Shown here piece by piece: positions 23,052-31,413 of a stretch of DNA of 33,262 bases. How positions within the stretch are numbered: the stretch's first letter is position 1; each line of letters starts with the position of its first letter. Origin of the DNA: Candidatus Accumulibacter meliphilus (GTDB taxonomy: Bacteria > Pseudomonadota > Gammaproteobacteria > Burkholderiales > Rhodocyclaceae). Location: contig QPGA01000043.1 in the NCBI GenBank assembly GCA_003332265.1, forward strand, positions 1 through 33,262, given 5' to 3'. Made by a program: the position numbers and the translations under genes. The notes below the pieces were generated by a model. That model was given only the letters and a program-made list of their open reading frames with translations. It was not told where the DNA came from and searched no databases.

Positions 23052-23552
23052 ATGAAGCGCCTGTTCACGGCCCTGCTGATCGCCTTGCCGGCCTTTGCGG
23101 TGAGTGCCGCCGACCTGCCATCGGCGGCGCCCCTCTTTGCCTTGACCCTGCCGGCGCTCGACGGACAGTCAGTGGCCCTGGCGTCATTCAAGGGCAAGCC
23201 GCTGCTGGTCAATTTCTGGGCGCGCTGGTGCGGCCCCTGTCGCAAGGAGATTCCTGATCTTTCCGCGCTGCAGGCCAGGTACAAGGGCAGGGGGCTGGTG
23301 CTCGTCGGCATTGCTGTCGAAGACGCCGACAAGCGCGACCACTTGCGCGAATTCGGCCAGGCCTACGAGATGAACTACACTTCGCTGATTGGTGGCAGCG
23401 AGGCGAGCATCGCGCTGATGAAGGCGCTGGGCAACAGCAAGGCGGGCCTGCCGTTTACCGTCGTCATCGACCCTGACGGGCGCATCCACAGCAGCGCACT
23501 TGGCGCCATGGATCAGGCGGAGATGGAAGACGCGGTCAGGCCGATTCTCTGA
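23052..23552 (+). CDS. TlpA-like periplasmic thioredoxin
   Basis: A 166-residue exported protein: signal peptide 1-20 and a thioredoxin fold with WCGPC in NFWARWCGPCRKE and the cis-Pro segment GLPFTVVIDPDG. TlpA/ResA-type proteins reduce disulfides, for example in cytochrome c apoproteins or at CuA cysteines with SCO partners. Its place directly after nosY suggests that it keeps the NosZ CuA cysteines or a cytochrome reduced. The assignment within the family is uncertain. Confidence 0.88.
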   Translation: MKRLFTALLIALPAFAVSAADLPSAAPLFALTLPALDGQSVALASFKGKPLLVNFWARWCGPCRKEIPDLSALQARYKGRGLVLVGIAVEDADKRDHLREFGQAYEMNYTSLIGGSEASIALMKALGNSKAGLPFTVVIDPDGRIHSSALGAMDQAEMEDAVRPIL

Positions 23553-23621
23553 GCGGCCAGGGCTCGTGTCGCTCGGTGTTACGATAAAGGCAAGAGCAAG
23601 AGGATTCCCCGCAGCCCATAG

Positions 23622-23660
23622 CCCCTCTCCCCTCGCGGGAGAGGGGTTGGGGAGAGGGGG
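23622..23660 (+). repeat. GC-rich REP hairpin, left partner
   Basis: CCCCTCTCCC and GGGAGAGGGG pair around CTCGC, followed by a G-rich tail. The same core occurs within the compound repeats at 553-794 and 22066-22193. It faces an inverted partner at 23702-23741. Confidence 0.75.
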
Positions 23661-23701
23661 CGGTGGCAGAGATGAACTCGGGCGAGCAGGCCAGGCCGAT
23701 G

Positions 23702-23741
23702 CCCCCTCTCCCCCGGCCCCTCCCCCGCGAGGGGGGAGGGG
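23702..23741 (-). repeat. GC-rich REP hairpin, right partner
   Basis: This is close to the reverse complement of 23622-23660, separated from it by 41 bp. The pair resembles the REP-pair arrangements known in other bacteria and could form one large stem-loop in mRNA between the nos and nir genes. Confidence 0.75.
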
Positions 23742-23820
23742 AGTGGCGGCGGACGAGTGCTGATGTTTCCGACGGGCACGATTTTGTTGATGCGCCGCTG
23801 GCGCTGTTTGAGTGAAGACG

Positions 23821-24993
23821 ATGACGATGATGAGAAAGCTGTTCGCCCTGCTGTCGATTGTTCTGCTCGCCGGCTGTGCGGCGCCGCCCTTGCGTGGCAC
23901 CGGCGACCTCGGGCTGGTGATCGAGCGCGCCAGCGGTCACGTCAGCCTGATCAATACCAGCGACGGCAAGCCCTACGCGCGCATCGGCGGGCTCGGTGAC
24001 CTGTCGCACGCTTCGGTCGTCTACTCGCGCGACGGTCGCTACGCCTACGTCTTTGGCCGCGATGGCGGCCTGACGAAAGTCGATCTGCTCGAGGCGCGGA
24101 TCGTCAAGCGCGTATTGCAGTCGGGCAATGCCATTGGCGGTTCGATCTCGCAGGATGGCCGCATCGTCGTCGCGCAGAACTACAAGCCGGGCGGCATCAA
24201 GGCGTTCGACTCGGAAACCCTGGAACTGCTCTCCGAAGTGCCGGCGGAATACGCCCCGGGGAGTTTTTCGAAAGTCGTTGGTCTGGCCGACCTTTCCGAC
24301 AACCGCTTCGCCTATGCGCTTTTCGACGGCGGCGAGATCTGGGTCAGCGACTTCTCCGATCCCCGCCATCCGACCACTCAGCGCTATCCGGCGGGCGTGC
24401 AACCTTATGACGGGCTGGTGACTCCTGACGGGCGTTATTATCTGGCCGGGCTCTTCGGTGAGGATGGCGTGGCGCTGCTCGATACCTGGCAGCCGGAGAA
24501 GGGCACGCGGCGGATTCTGGGCAACTACGGGCGCGGCGAAGAAAAACTGCCGGTCTTCAAGATGCCGCACCTGCGCGGCTGGTCGATGGCGCAAGGCAAG
24601 GCCTACCTGCCGGCGGTTGGCCGGCACGAGGTGCTGGTGGTTTCCGGCAGCGATTGGCAGGAAGTTGGCCGCATTGCGGTCAAGGGACAGCCGGTGTTCG
24701 TCATGGCGCGGCCCGATGGCCGGCAGGTGTGGGTCAATTTTGCTTTTCCCGACAACGGCTGGGTGCAGGTCATCGACACGCTGAGCGGCAAGGTGGTGCA
24801 GACCCTTGAACCGGGAAAAGCGATTCTGCATATGGAGTTTACGCCACGCGGCGAGCAGGTCTGGCTGTCCGCCCGTGACGACAACAAGGTGGTGATTTAC
24901 GATACCGCGACGCTGACCCAGGTCGGCGAGTTTGCGGCGCAAGCGCCGAGCGGCATTTTCTTTACCAGCCGTGCGCAGCGCACGGGATTCTGA
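23821..24993 (+). CDS. nirF: NirF, heme d1 biosynthesis lipoprotein
   Basis: About 390 residues. The N-terminus is a lipoprotein signal with LLAGC. The body is an eight-bladed-propeller-like protein with repeats such as VYSRDGRYAYVFGRDGG and AYLPAVGRHEVLVV, ending PSGIFFTSRAQRTGF as in other NirF proteins. NirF is related to the NirS d1 domain and catalyses a late dehydrogenation step in heme d1 formation in the periplasm. The start is uncertain: GTG 23812 and ATGs at 23821, 23827 and 23830 are all in frame and none has a strong ribosome site. nirDL follows after 7 bp. Confidence 0.93.
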   Translation: MTMMRKLFALLSIVLLAGCAAPPLRGTGDLGLVIERASGHVSLINTSDGKPYARIGGLGDLSHASVVYSRDGRYAYVFGRDGGLTKVDLLEARIVKRVLQSGNAIGGSISQDGRIVVAQNYKPGGIKAFDSETLELLSEVPAEYAPGSFSKVVGLADLSDNRFAYALFDGGEIWVSDFSDPRHPTTQRYPAGVQPYDGLVTPDGRYYLAGLFGEDGVALLDTWQPEKGTRRILGNYGRGEEKLPVFKMPHLRGWSMAQGKAYLPAVGRHEVLVVSGSDWQEVGRIAVKGQPVFVMARPDGRQVWVNFAFPDNGWVQVIDTLSGKVVQTLEPGKAILHMEFTPRGEQVWLSARDDNKVVIYDTATLTQVGEFAAQAPSGIFFTSRAQRTGF

Positions 24994-25000
24994 GATCGCA

Positions 25001-25981
25001 ATGACCGACGAGGCGCTCGATTTTCGTTTGCTGAACGACTTCCAGAGGGACTTCCCGCTTTGCCCGGCACCTTTCGCTGAAGTCGGGGAGCGCCTTGGTG
25101 TGGCTGAGAACGCCGTCCTGCGCCTGCTCGAGACGCTGCGTCGCCAGGGCAAGATCTCCCGCGTCGGCGCCGTCTTTGCGCCCAAGCGCATTGGCGCCAG
25201 CACGCTGGCGGCGATGGCTGTAGCGCCGGAGAAACTGGCGGCCGTCGCCGAGACGGTCAATCGCTTTCCGGAGGTCAACCACAACTACGAGCGCGAGCAT
25301 CGCTACAACCTCTGGTTCGTTGTCACCGCCGGTTCCGAAGGTCGCCTGCAGGCAGCTTTGGGGGCCATCGAGCAGGCGGCTGGCCAGCCGCTGCTGCGCC
25401 TGCCCTTGCTGCAGGAATACCACATCGACCTCGGTTTTTCGCTCGACGGCAAAGGCAAGGAAGGCCTGCCGGCGCCGGTGCGCAGGCAGGCCTTCGTGGC
25501 GCCGCGGCCGCTCGACGAGTTCGAACGCCGGCTGGTGATGGCTTTGCAGGAAGGCTTGCCGCTGTTCATGCGGCCGTTTTCGGTGCTCGCCAGTCGTGTC
25601 GGTTGTGAGGAGAGCGAGGTCCTTGAACGTATCCGTCGCTGGTGCGCCGAGGGCATCATCAAGCGCTTCGGCGTCGTCGTCCGCCATCACGAACTCGGCT
25701 ACACGGCCAATGCCATGCTGGTGCACGACATTCCCGACGCGGCGATCGCCGAGATGGGCGAGCTCCTGGCCCGCGAACCGGGAGTGACCCTCTGCTATCA
25801 GCGTCCGCGGGTGCTGCCGGACTGGCCCTACAACCTCTTCTGCATGATTCACGGGCAGGTCCGCGCCGAGGTCGAGGCGAGGATCGCCGAGTTGCGCGCC
25901 CGCCTGCACCTCGAGGATTGCGCGCACGCCGTCCTCTTCTCGCTGACCCGCTTCAAGCAGGGCGGCGCGCGCTATGCCTGA
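25001..25981 (+). CDS. nirDL: NirDL, fused siroheme decarboxylase subunits
   Basis: A 326-residue fusion of two AsnC/Lrp-like halves. The NirD half (about 1-150) has a winged helix and NHNYEREHRYNLWFVV. The NirL half (about 165-326) has a second winged helix and CYQRPRVLPDWPYNLFCMIHG. The Nir D/L/G/H proteins remove the acetate carboxyl groups of siroheme to give didecarboxysiroheme in the heme d1 pathway. Some bacteria carry D and L as separate genes and others fused, as here. I chose the ATG at 25001; a longer frame would overlap the nirF end. It overlaps nirG by 8 bp. Confidence 0.94.
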   Translation: MTDEALDFRLLNDFQRDFPLCPAPFAEVGERLGVAENAVLRLLETLRRQGKISRVGAVFAPKRIGASTLAAMAVAPEKLAAVAETVNRFPEVNHNYEREHRYNLWFVVTAGSEGRLQAALGAIEQAAGQPLLRLPLLQEYHIDLGFSLDGKGKEGLPAPVRRQAFVAPRPLDEFERRLVMALQEGLPLFMRPFSVLASRVGCEESEVLERIRRWCAEGIIKRFGVVVRHHELGYTANAMLVHDIPDAAIAEMGELLAREPGVTLCYQRPRVLPDWPYNLFCMIHGQVRAEVEARIAELRARLHLEDCAHAVLFSLTRFKQGGARYA

Positions 25982-26453
25982 GGCAGCCGGCATCGACGCC
26001 ATCGATCGGGCGATCATCGACTCGCTCCAGGGCGGCTTCCCGATCTGCGAGCGGCCTTATGCCGCAGTCGCCGAGGCGCTGGGCATCGGCGAGGAGCAAC
26101 TGCTCGAACGCCTGCAGGCGATGCTCGAGGCGCGCGTGCTGACCCGCTTCGGCCCGATGTTTCAGGTCGAGCGCATGGGAGGCGCTTTCGTTCTCGCCGC
26201 GATGCGTGTTCCTGAAGCCGATTGGCAGCGGGTGCTCGACGTGGTCAATGCCTTCCCGCAAGTGGCGCACAACTACCGCCGCGAAAGCGACCGCCACTGC
26301 GACTTCAATATGTGGTTCGTGCTGGCCACCGAAACGGCCGACGGCATCGCATCAGCGGTGCGCAGCATCGAGGAAGCCAGCGGTTTGCCGGTCTTCCCCT
26401 TTCCGAAGCTACGGGAATATTTCGTCGAGATGAAGCTGGCGGTGCGCACATGA
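25974..26453 (+). CDS. nirG: NirG, siroheme decarboxylase subunit
   Basis: A 159-residue AsnC/Lrp-like protein with a winged helix (residues about 5-60) and the AHNYRRESDRHCDFNMWFVL segment that matches NirD-type subunits. It probably pairs with NirH for siroheme decarboxylation. It overlaps nirDL by 8 bp and nirH by 4 bp (ATGA), so the group is translationally coupled. Confidence 0.93.
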   Translation: MPEAAGIDAIDRAIIDSLQGGFPICERPYAAVAEALGIGEEQLLERLQAMLEARVLTRFGPMFQVERMGGAFVLAAMRVPEADWQRVLDVVNAFPQVAHNYRRESDRHCDFNMWFVLATETADGIASAVRSIEEASGLPVFPFPKLREYFVEMKLAVRT

Positions 26454-26947
26454 GCGGCGCCCCGGCGCGCGCGGTCGACACCATCGATCGCCGCCTGATC
26501 GTCGCCACCCAGAGCGGCTTGCCGCTCGTCGCCCGACCGTATCACCAGCTCGCGGAAGAGTTGGGCATTGCGCCGGAAGAGGTGATGGAGCGGCTGGCGA
26601 GCATGCTCGACAGTGGCGTCATCCGCCGCATCGGCGCCGTTCCCAACCACTACGCCATCGGCTACACCGCCAACGGCATGAGCGTCTGGGACGTCCCCGA
26701 CGAGCGCATCGACGAACTCGGCGCGCGCATCGGCGCCCTCGATTTCGTCACCCACTGCTATCACCGTCCGCGCAAGTTGCCGGAATGGCCTTACAGCCTG
26801 TTTGCCATGGTGCATGGCAGTTCGCGCGCCGAAGTGCAGGCCAAGGTCGCCGAAATCGCCGCTCTTCTCGGTGCCGATTGCCGCGCTTACGACGTGCTTT
26901 TCTCGACCGCCATTCTCAAGAAGACCGGCCTCAGGATTGGTGGCTAA
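26450..26947 (+). CDS. nirH: NirH, siroheme decarboxylase subunit
   Basis: A 165-residue AsnC/Lrp-like protein. Its C-terminal half has CYHRPRKLPEWPYSLFAMVHG, matching the NirL half of NirDL, so the four units form two D/L-type pairs. The ATG at 26450 overlaps the nirG stop. It is the last gene of the plus-strand nir group. nirJ, which often follows, is absent; the next gene is convergent on the minus strand after 54 bp. Confidence 0.93.
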   Translation: MSGAPARAVDTIDRRLIVATQSGLPLVARPYHQLAEELGIAPEEVMERLASMLDSGVIRRIGAVPNHYAIGYTANGMSVWDVPDERIDELGARIGALDFVTHCYHRPRKLPEWPYSLFAMVHGSSRAEVQAKVAEIAALLGADCRAYDVLFSTAILKKTGLRIGG

Positions 26948-27001
26948 AGGTGGTTGGCTGCCGTTAAAGGTGGCTCCGGCCTTCGTCCGTTGTCCGCGAC
27001 C

Positions 27002-29353
27002 TCACTTCTTCTTGCCACCAAAGAGCCTGTCGAAAAAACGTTCCGCTTCGTCGACCAGCGCGGCGCCGATGTCGTCGCTGTGACGCCTGAGGGCATCGGC
27101 GGCGACATCGGTCAGGCTGATCGAGTAGCGCAGCTCCTCCGCAGGCCCGCTGATGTGCACCGGTATCGGTAGTCCCTCCAGCGCGCGCAGCAGCTTCGAG
27201 CTTTCGGCAGGATCGGCGGCCATCATCACGCGCAGCGTGTAATCGAGCTCGCTCGACAGCAGGTCAAACTGGCCATAACCCCCGAGCGCGAGTTTTGGCG
27301 CGGCGCCATCGAGATCATCATTGCGTGCCATGCCCTCAGCCAGTTTGACGGTAGCGCTCAGATGCGACAGCCGGGTCAGTCTGGACGTGTCGATCCTGCC
27401 GGACTGGCTGCCGCCGGCGTTGAGAATGTTTTTCACCTGGCCGAGGACGTCCGCGAGGTCGATGCCGACCAGCGCCACCTCGCGCAGTGCGAAGCGTGCC
27501 GTCCCCTGCGCCGCACGGGTCAGCTCGGCGCGCGACTGGCCGCTGCTCGACAAGGCCAGGTCCACATTGCCGCGGCCTGCGAGATCGCTGCGACCGAGTG
27601 CGTCGCGTGCCAGGGCGCCGAAGTCGACATCGTTCAGCGCCAGCTTCATGCTCACCCGTGGGCCCTGTGTGTTCTGTGCGTCCGGTGCGCCCTGTGCGTC
27701 GAGGGTCAAGTCGCCGTCCGCCTGACCACCGTAGAGGCGAGCGCTCAGCGGCGCGAGTGTGGCGCGACCGTCGGCGCTGTGCACACCTGCGTGCACGGCC
27801 GTCGCCTTGATGCCGCCTGCCTGGAGCTGCGCGATCTGCAGCTGGCCGTCGAGGCGCAGCTTGTGTAAGCCTGCCAGGTCGAAAGCGGGCTCGGCCGCAG
27901 CCGCAGCCGAGGCCGGCCTGAGTGTTGGCGCCGACGCTGCAGTCCGCAGGAGGCGCGCCGCCGTGCTGCGGGGCTGGGTCTGTCCGGGCTCACTGCTTGC
28001 GGCTGGCGCGGCGGCTGCCGGCTTCGCTCCGGCGGCAGCTTTTCCTGCGACCGGCTGGGCGAGCGGCTGGGCGAGCGGCAGGTAAGCGTCCAGATTGAGT
28101 CGATCCGCCTGCAGGTCGAAGCCGACTTCCGGCTGCGCAAAGTTCGTCAGCTCGATGCTGGCCTCGAAACGGGCATCGCTGGCCTTCGCGGCCAGCTGCA
28201 GGCTGGCGCGTTCGTGCCTGGCGTCGAGCGTCAGGGCGCCGGACAGTGGCAGGCGTGCTCGCCCTTCAGGCAAACGCGGGTCTTCGCGGGCGATCTCGGC
28301 GTCGAAGTGCGGCAGGCTCAGCCTCTGCCCGTCGAAGGCGATCTCTTCCGCACTGGCCGCGAACGTCCAGGCGTTGGCGGCGGGCTGGCCATCGGGCTGG
28401 AGACTGACTGCGACTTGCGCGGCGCTGAAGGTTTCGCCCTGGCGGGACAAACGGCTGGCGGTGAGCGCTGCGCGCCAGGGCTGGCTGTCGCGCCTGCCGG
28501 TGAAGCCGAGCTTGAAGTCGCTGGCGGCCAGCGCCGGCCGCGCACCAGTCATGTCGATGTCTACGCTGGCCGTGACTTCTATCTCGCCGAGCACTTCGGG
28601 CTGGCTCATCACCGCGACCTGCGCCTTCAGCGCCAGCGGCAGTTGCGTCTTCGCTGCCAGGCGGCCGGTTTCGAGATTGATCGCCGAGAGCACGATCGTC
28701 TTGCCGTTGACGGCATTGTGCAGGATGAGCGCAGCATCGCTGAGCAGCAGCTGGCGGATTTCCCAGCGGCTCTCGCGGCTGGCCGCCGCGCCGGTGTCAG
28801 GCACGGCCGGCGTCTGCGCTGTGCTGCGCGCCGCAGCTTCCGGGGACGGCACAGCGGCTGCGGCGCCCGCGCTTGCCCCGCTGTCCCGGTTGGTCCCGCT
28901 GTCCACCTCGCCTGTGCTACCGTGCTTCCCCGGCAGCGTCATCGTCGCCCGTGCTTCGCGCAGCTGCATCGACTCGATCACGACTTCCTGCCACAGCAAG
29001 GGGAGCAGGGCGACTTCCATGCGCGCCGACGAAAAGCTGAGGAACTCGGCTTCGCTGTCGCGGGCCGACAAACTGCTCGCCGGCAGGTCGATGGCCAGCC
29101 TGGGGAAGAACGACAGCGCCAGATCGCCGTTCAGGTGCAGGCTGCGGCCGCTGTGCGTCCTCACCGCTGCTTCGATCTCCGGCTTGTAGCGATTGATGTC
29201 GAACAGCGCGATGGCGAGGGCCACGGCCAGCGCCAGGAGCGCCGCTGCAGCGGCAGCGACGACCCGCAGGCGCCGTCCGGCAGCTAGCGGCGGCTGCGCC
29301 TGTGTCGTGGGTGCCCTAGCCCTGGCACCGCCGGGATCTGCGCTCAACGCCAA
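27002..29353 (-). CDS. AsmA-family envelope protein
   Basis: Up to 783 residues. One N-terminal membrane helix at about 31-50 is followed by the AsmA N-terminal pattern FDINRYKPEIEAAVRTHSGR and LNGDLALSFFPRLAIDLPA. A long periplasmic beta-rich region ends in the AsmA C-terminal domain (LAPLSARLYGGQADGDL and the following LKLALNDVDF). AsmA-like proteins are thought to take part in lipid transport to, or assembly of, the outer membrane. Ala/Pro-rich linkers lie at about 150-195 and 435-490. The only starts are TTG codons at 29353 and 29347; no ATG or GTG lies before the membrane helix. It begins 9 bp after the fabI stop and in the same frame. Confidence 0.88.
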   Translation of the reverse strand: MALSADPGGARARAPTTQAQPPLAAGRRLRVVAAAAAALLALAVALAIALFDINRYKPEIEAAVRTHSGRSLHLNGDLALSFFPRLAIDLPASSLSARDSEAEFLSFSSARMEVALLPLLWQEVVIESMQLREARATMTLPGKHGSTGEVDSGTNRDSGASAGAAAAVPSPEAAARSTAQTPAVPDTGAAASRESRWEIRQLLLSDAALILHNAVNGKTIVLSAINLETGRLAAKTQLPLALKAQVAVMSQPEVLGEIEVTASVDIDMTGARPALAASDFKLGFTGRRDSQPWRAALTASRLSRQGETFSAAQVAVSLQPDGQPAANAWTFAASAEEIAFDGQRLSLPHFDAEIAREDPRLPEGRARLPLSGALTLDARHERASLQLAAKASDARFEASIELTNFAQPEVGFDLQADRLNLDAYLPLAQPLAQPVAGKAAAGAKPAAAAPAASSEPGQTQPRSTAARLLRTAASAPTLRPASAAAAAEPAFDLAGLHKLRLDGQLQIAQLQAGGIKATAVHAGVHSADGRATLAPLSARLYGGQADGDLTLDAQGAPDAQNTQGPRVSMKLALNDVDFGALARDALGRSDLAGRGNVDLALSSSGQSRAELTRAAQGTARFALREVALVGIDLADVLGQVKNILNAGGSQSGRIDTSRLTRLSHLSATVKLAEGMARNDDLDGAAPKLALGGYGQFDLLSSELDYTLRVMMAADPAESSKLLRALEGLPIPVHISGPAEELRYSISLTDVAADALRRHSDDIGAALVDEAERFFDRLFGGKKK

Positions 29354-29362
29354 TCCGGGTGC

Positions 29363-30196
29363 TCAGCCAAGGACGTGGTAGCCGCCGTCGACATAGGTGG
29401 TATCGCCGGTGATCAGCTTCGCATAGTCGGTGGCCAGGAAGGCCGTCGCCATGCCCACGTCCTCGATGCTCACCAGCACGCGCGACGGCGCGCGCGCGGC
29501 GGCTTTCTCCATCAGTTCGTCGAAGCGGCCGATACCCGACGCTGCGCGGGTGGCGATCGGGCCGGGCGAGATCGGGTTGACGCGAATGCCCTTGGGACCC
29601 AGTTCCGCAGCCAGGTAGCGCGAGGTTGCCTCGAGGGCTGCTTTCACCGGCCCCATCACGTTGTAGTTCTCGACGACTTTCTCGGAGCCGAAGTAGCTCA
29701 TGGTGAATAGCGTGCCGCCGTTCTTCATCAGCGGTTCGGCGAGCCGGGCCATGTGGATGAAGGAATGGCAGGAGACATCCATGGCCATCAGGAAGCCTTC
29801 GCGCGAGCAGTCGGTGACGCGGCCATGCAGGTCCTCGCGCGGCGCAAAGGCAATCGAATGCAGCGCGAAGTCGAGCTGGCCCCATTCTTTCTCGATGGCC
29901 GCGAAGACGGCTTCCAGTTGTCCTTCCTCGCGCACGTCGCAAGGCAGATAGAGCGCCGGCGGAACATCCAGCGCCTGTGCCAGTGGCTCGGTGAACCTGC
30001 GCGACTTCTCGTTCAGATAAGTAATGCACAGCTCGGCGCCGAGCCCGCGAAACGCCTGCGCGCAGCCCCAGGCGATCGACTGGTCGTTGGCGATGCCGAG
30101 GACGATCCCTTTCTTGCCGGCCAGTGGCTGCTCCCCCAGGTCGCGCTGATTGCGCAGCTTTTCGAGCAGTCGGGTGTTGGTTGCTTGATCGGTCAT
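29363..30196 (-). CDS. fabI: Enoyl-[acyl-carrier-protein] reductase, FabI type
   Basis: A 277-residue NAD-dependent SDR-family enzyme that reduces enoyl-ACP in the last step of fatty-acid elongation. FabI features: GIANDQSIAWGCAQAF at the nucleotide-binding turn, HSIAFAPRE, and the catalytic Tyr/Lys motif NYNVMGPVKAALE, then RVNPISPGPIATRAASGI. The tail TGDTTYVDGGYHVLG is typical. An extra N-terminal segment of about 28 residues precedes the usual start of the fold. I chose the ATG at 30196 because GGAGT lies five bases upstream. It is probably cotranscribed with the AsmA gene; 137 bp separate it from DUF4105. Confidence 0.93.
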   Translation of the reverse strand: MTDQATNTRLLEKLRNQRDLGEQPLAGKKGIVLGIANDQSIAWGCAQAFRGLGAELCITYLNEKSRRFTEPLAQALDVPPALYLPCDVREEGQLEAVFAAIEKEWGQLDFALHSIAFAPREDLHGRVTDCSREGFLMAMDVSCHSFIHMARLAEPLMKNGGTLFTMSYFGSEKVVENYNVMGPVKAALEATSRYLAAELGPKGIRVNPISPGPIATRAASGIGRFDELMEKAAARAPSRVLVSIEDVGMATAFLATDYAKLITGDTTYVDGGYHVLG

Positions 30197-30333
30197 TGCT
30201 GACTCCTTTTCGGAAAGCACGTCGTCGGCATGACAACATGCATGCTTCGTTGATCGGTATCAGCCTTGATCCTACCACCGCCGGTGCTCGGCTTGCGAGC
30301 CTGCACCGGGATGAGGCGGCCAGCACAAGGCTC

Positions 30334-31326
30334 CTAGGGCCGCGGTGGTAGCCCCTCCCGGATCGTCCTGGAGAAGCCCTCGATGTCGCCGGCAGAACGG
30401 GCGCGCGCGGTAATGTCGCTGCGGCGCTTCAGCTCGTCGAGCCCGAATTCGTCGTTGACCGTGCCGCGTTCGTAGGCCAGGTCGACGAGCTGGCCGTTGG
30501 CGAGCAAGCGCCAGTCCAAAGAAGGACCCGAGCCCACCACCCTGGTGTGGTGCCAGATGGTGGTGGTGCAATTCTGGGTCAGGGCGTTGTACCAGCGCGC
30601 TTGTTTGGCAATGGCGTTGATCGCTTTCACGTAGTCGAGCAGCAGGGCGCGACCCTTGTCCGCCGAAGCACGGATGCGGTAGAGCTGCACCGTCTCGCCC
30701 AGGTGGTTCGTGCGTAGCCCGACGACGTCGCGCTCGTCGGCAATGACATAGTAGAGCTCGTACTGACGGAAGAAACCTTTCAGCGCGGAGTACTCCTCGC
30801 CCTTTTCCTTGCGGGTTTCGATGGATACCGCGAGATGGCCGCCGTCGGCGAACTCCCAGCTGGTGATGGTGTGACCGTAGAGGGTCGGCCCCCAGAAGGA
30901 GATCAACAGGTCGACGCCGACCAGGGTGTCTAGGTCGTAGCTGCGCGTCTCCCAGCGCTCGCTGAAATCCTGATCGCTGCGGTAGGTGAAGTTGCGGACG
31001 TTACGGATGGTCAATAGGGAGCCGTCGACGCTTGCGGTCGGCAGCCGCGCGACATCCGGCCGCCAATCACGGGTGTTGCTCGGGGCGATGCTCAGCCACC
31101 AGCCGAGCACGATCGCGCAGCATGCAAAGATGGCGAGCACGGCCTTCGACCAGGGGCGCAGCAGCACCGCCGCCAGGCCGGCGATCAGCACAATTGCGCC
31201 GACAAGCGCGCCGGCGAGCACGCGCGACTCGGGACCATCGATCCACAGCGCCGCGCCCGCCCAGAGGATCGCTATCGCCAAGGCCAGAGAAATGACCAAG
31301 CGCAGGATGACGCGACTCAGGCGCAT
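30334..31326 (-). CDS. DUF4105 (Lnb N-terminal-like) membrane protein
   Basis: A 330-residue protein: three N-terminal membrane helices (about 7-30, 35-58, 63-82), then a periplasmic domain matching DUF4105/Lnb_N. Diagnostic pieces are WGPTLYGHTITSWEFADG, SIETRKEKGEEYSALKGFFRQ, YELYYVIADERDVV and WYNALTQNCTTTIWHH, with a conserved Cys and His. The family's reaction is not established in bacteria. Its neighbour at 31414 is a lipoprotein hydrolase, so the two may act together in the envelope. Confidence 0.88.
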   Translation of the reverse strand: MRLSRVILRLVISLALAIAILWAGAALWIDGPESRVLAGALVGAIVLIAGLAAVLLRPWSKAVLAIFACCAIVLGWWLSIAPSNTRDWRPDVARLPTASVDGSLLTIRNVRNFTYRSDQDFSERWETRSYDLDTLVGVDLLISFWGPTLYGHTITSWEFADGGHLAVSIETRKEKGEEYSALKGFFRQYELYYVIADERDVVGLRTNHLGETVQLYRIRASADKGRALLLDYVKAINAIAKQARWYNALTQNCTTTIWHHTRVVGSGPSLDWRLLANGQLVDLAYERGTVNDEFGLDELKRRSDITARARSAGDIEGFSRTIREGLPPRP

Positions 31327-31413
31327 GAGGAATCTCTCTCCTTCATCGCGCGAGCACGAGAAACAACCTGCCGCGAGAAGGGATGTTCATCGTTTCCAAA
31401 CCTCGGATATCCA

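Larger units (their letters stand above)
23553..23820. other. Gap with repeats upstream of nirF
   Basis: No gene is seen. The gap is dominated by the inverted pair of GC-rich hairpins at 23622-23660 and 23702-23741. I see no FNR-type box here, so nirF may be read from an upstream promoter or from one I cannot recognise. Confidence 0.5.

Noticed and set aside
23553-23820. Possible CRISPR-like array before nirF.
   Set aside because: Only two repeat units in opposite orientation with one spacer-sized gap; this is a REP pair, not a direct-repeat array.
26948-27001. Start of nirJ after nirH.
   Set aside because: Only 54 bp lie before a convergent AsmA gene, and no radical-SAM motif is present in any frame there.
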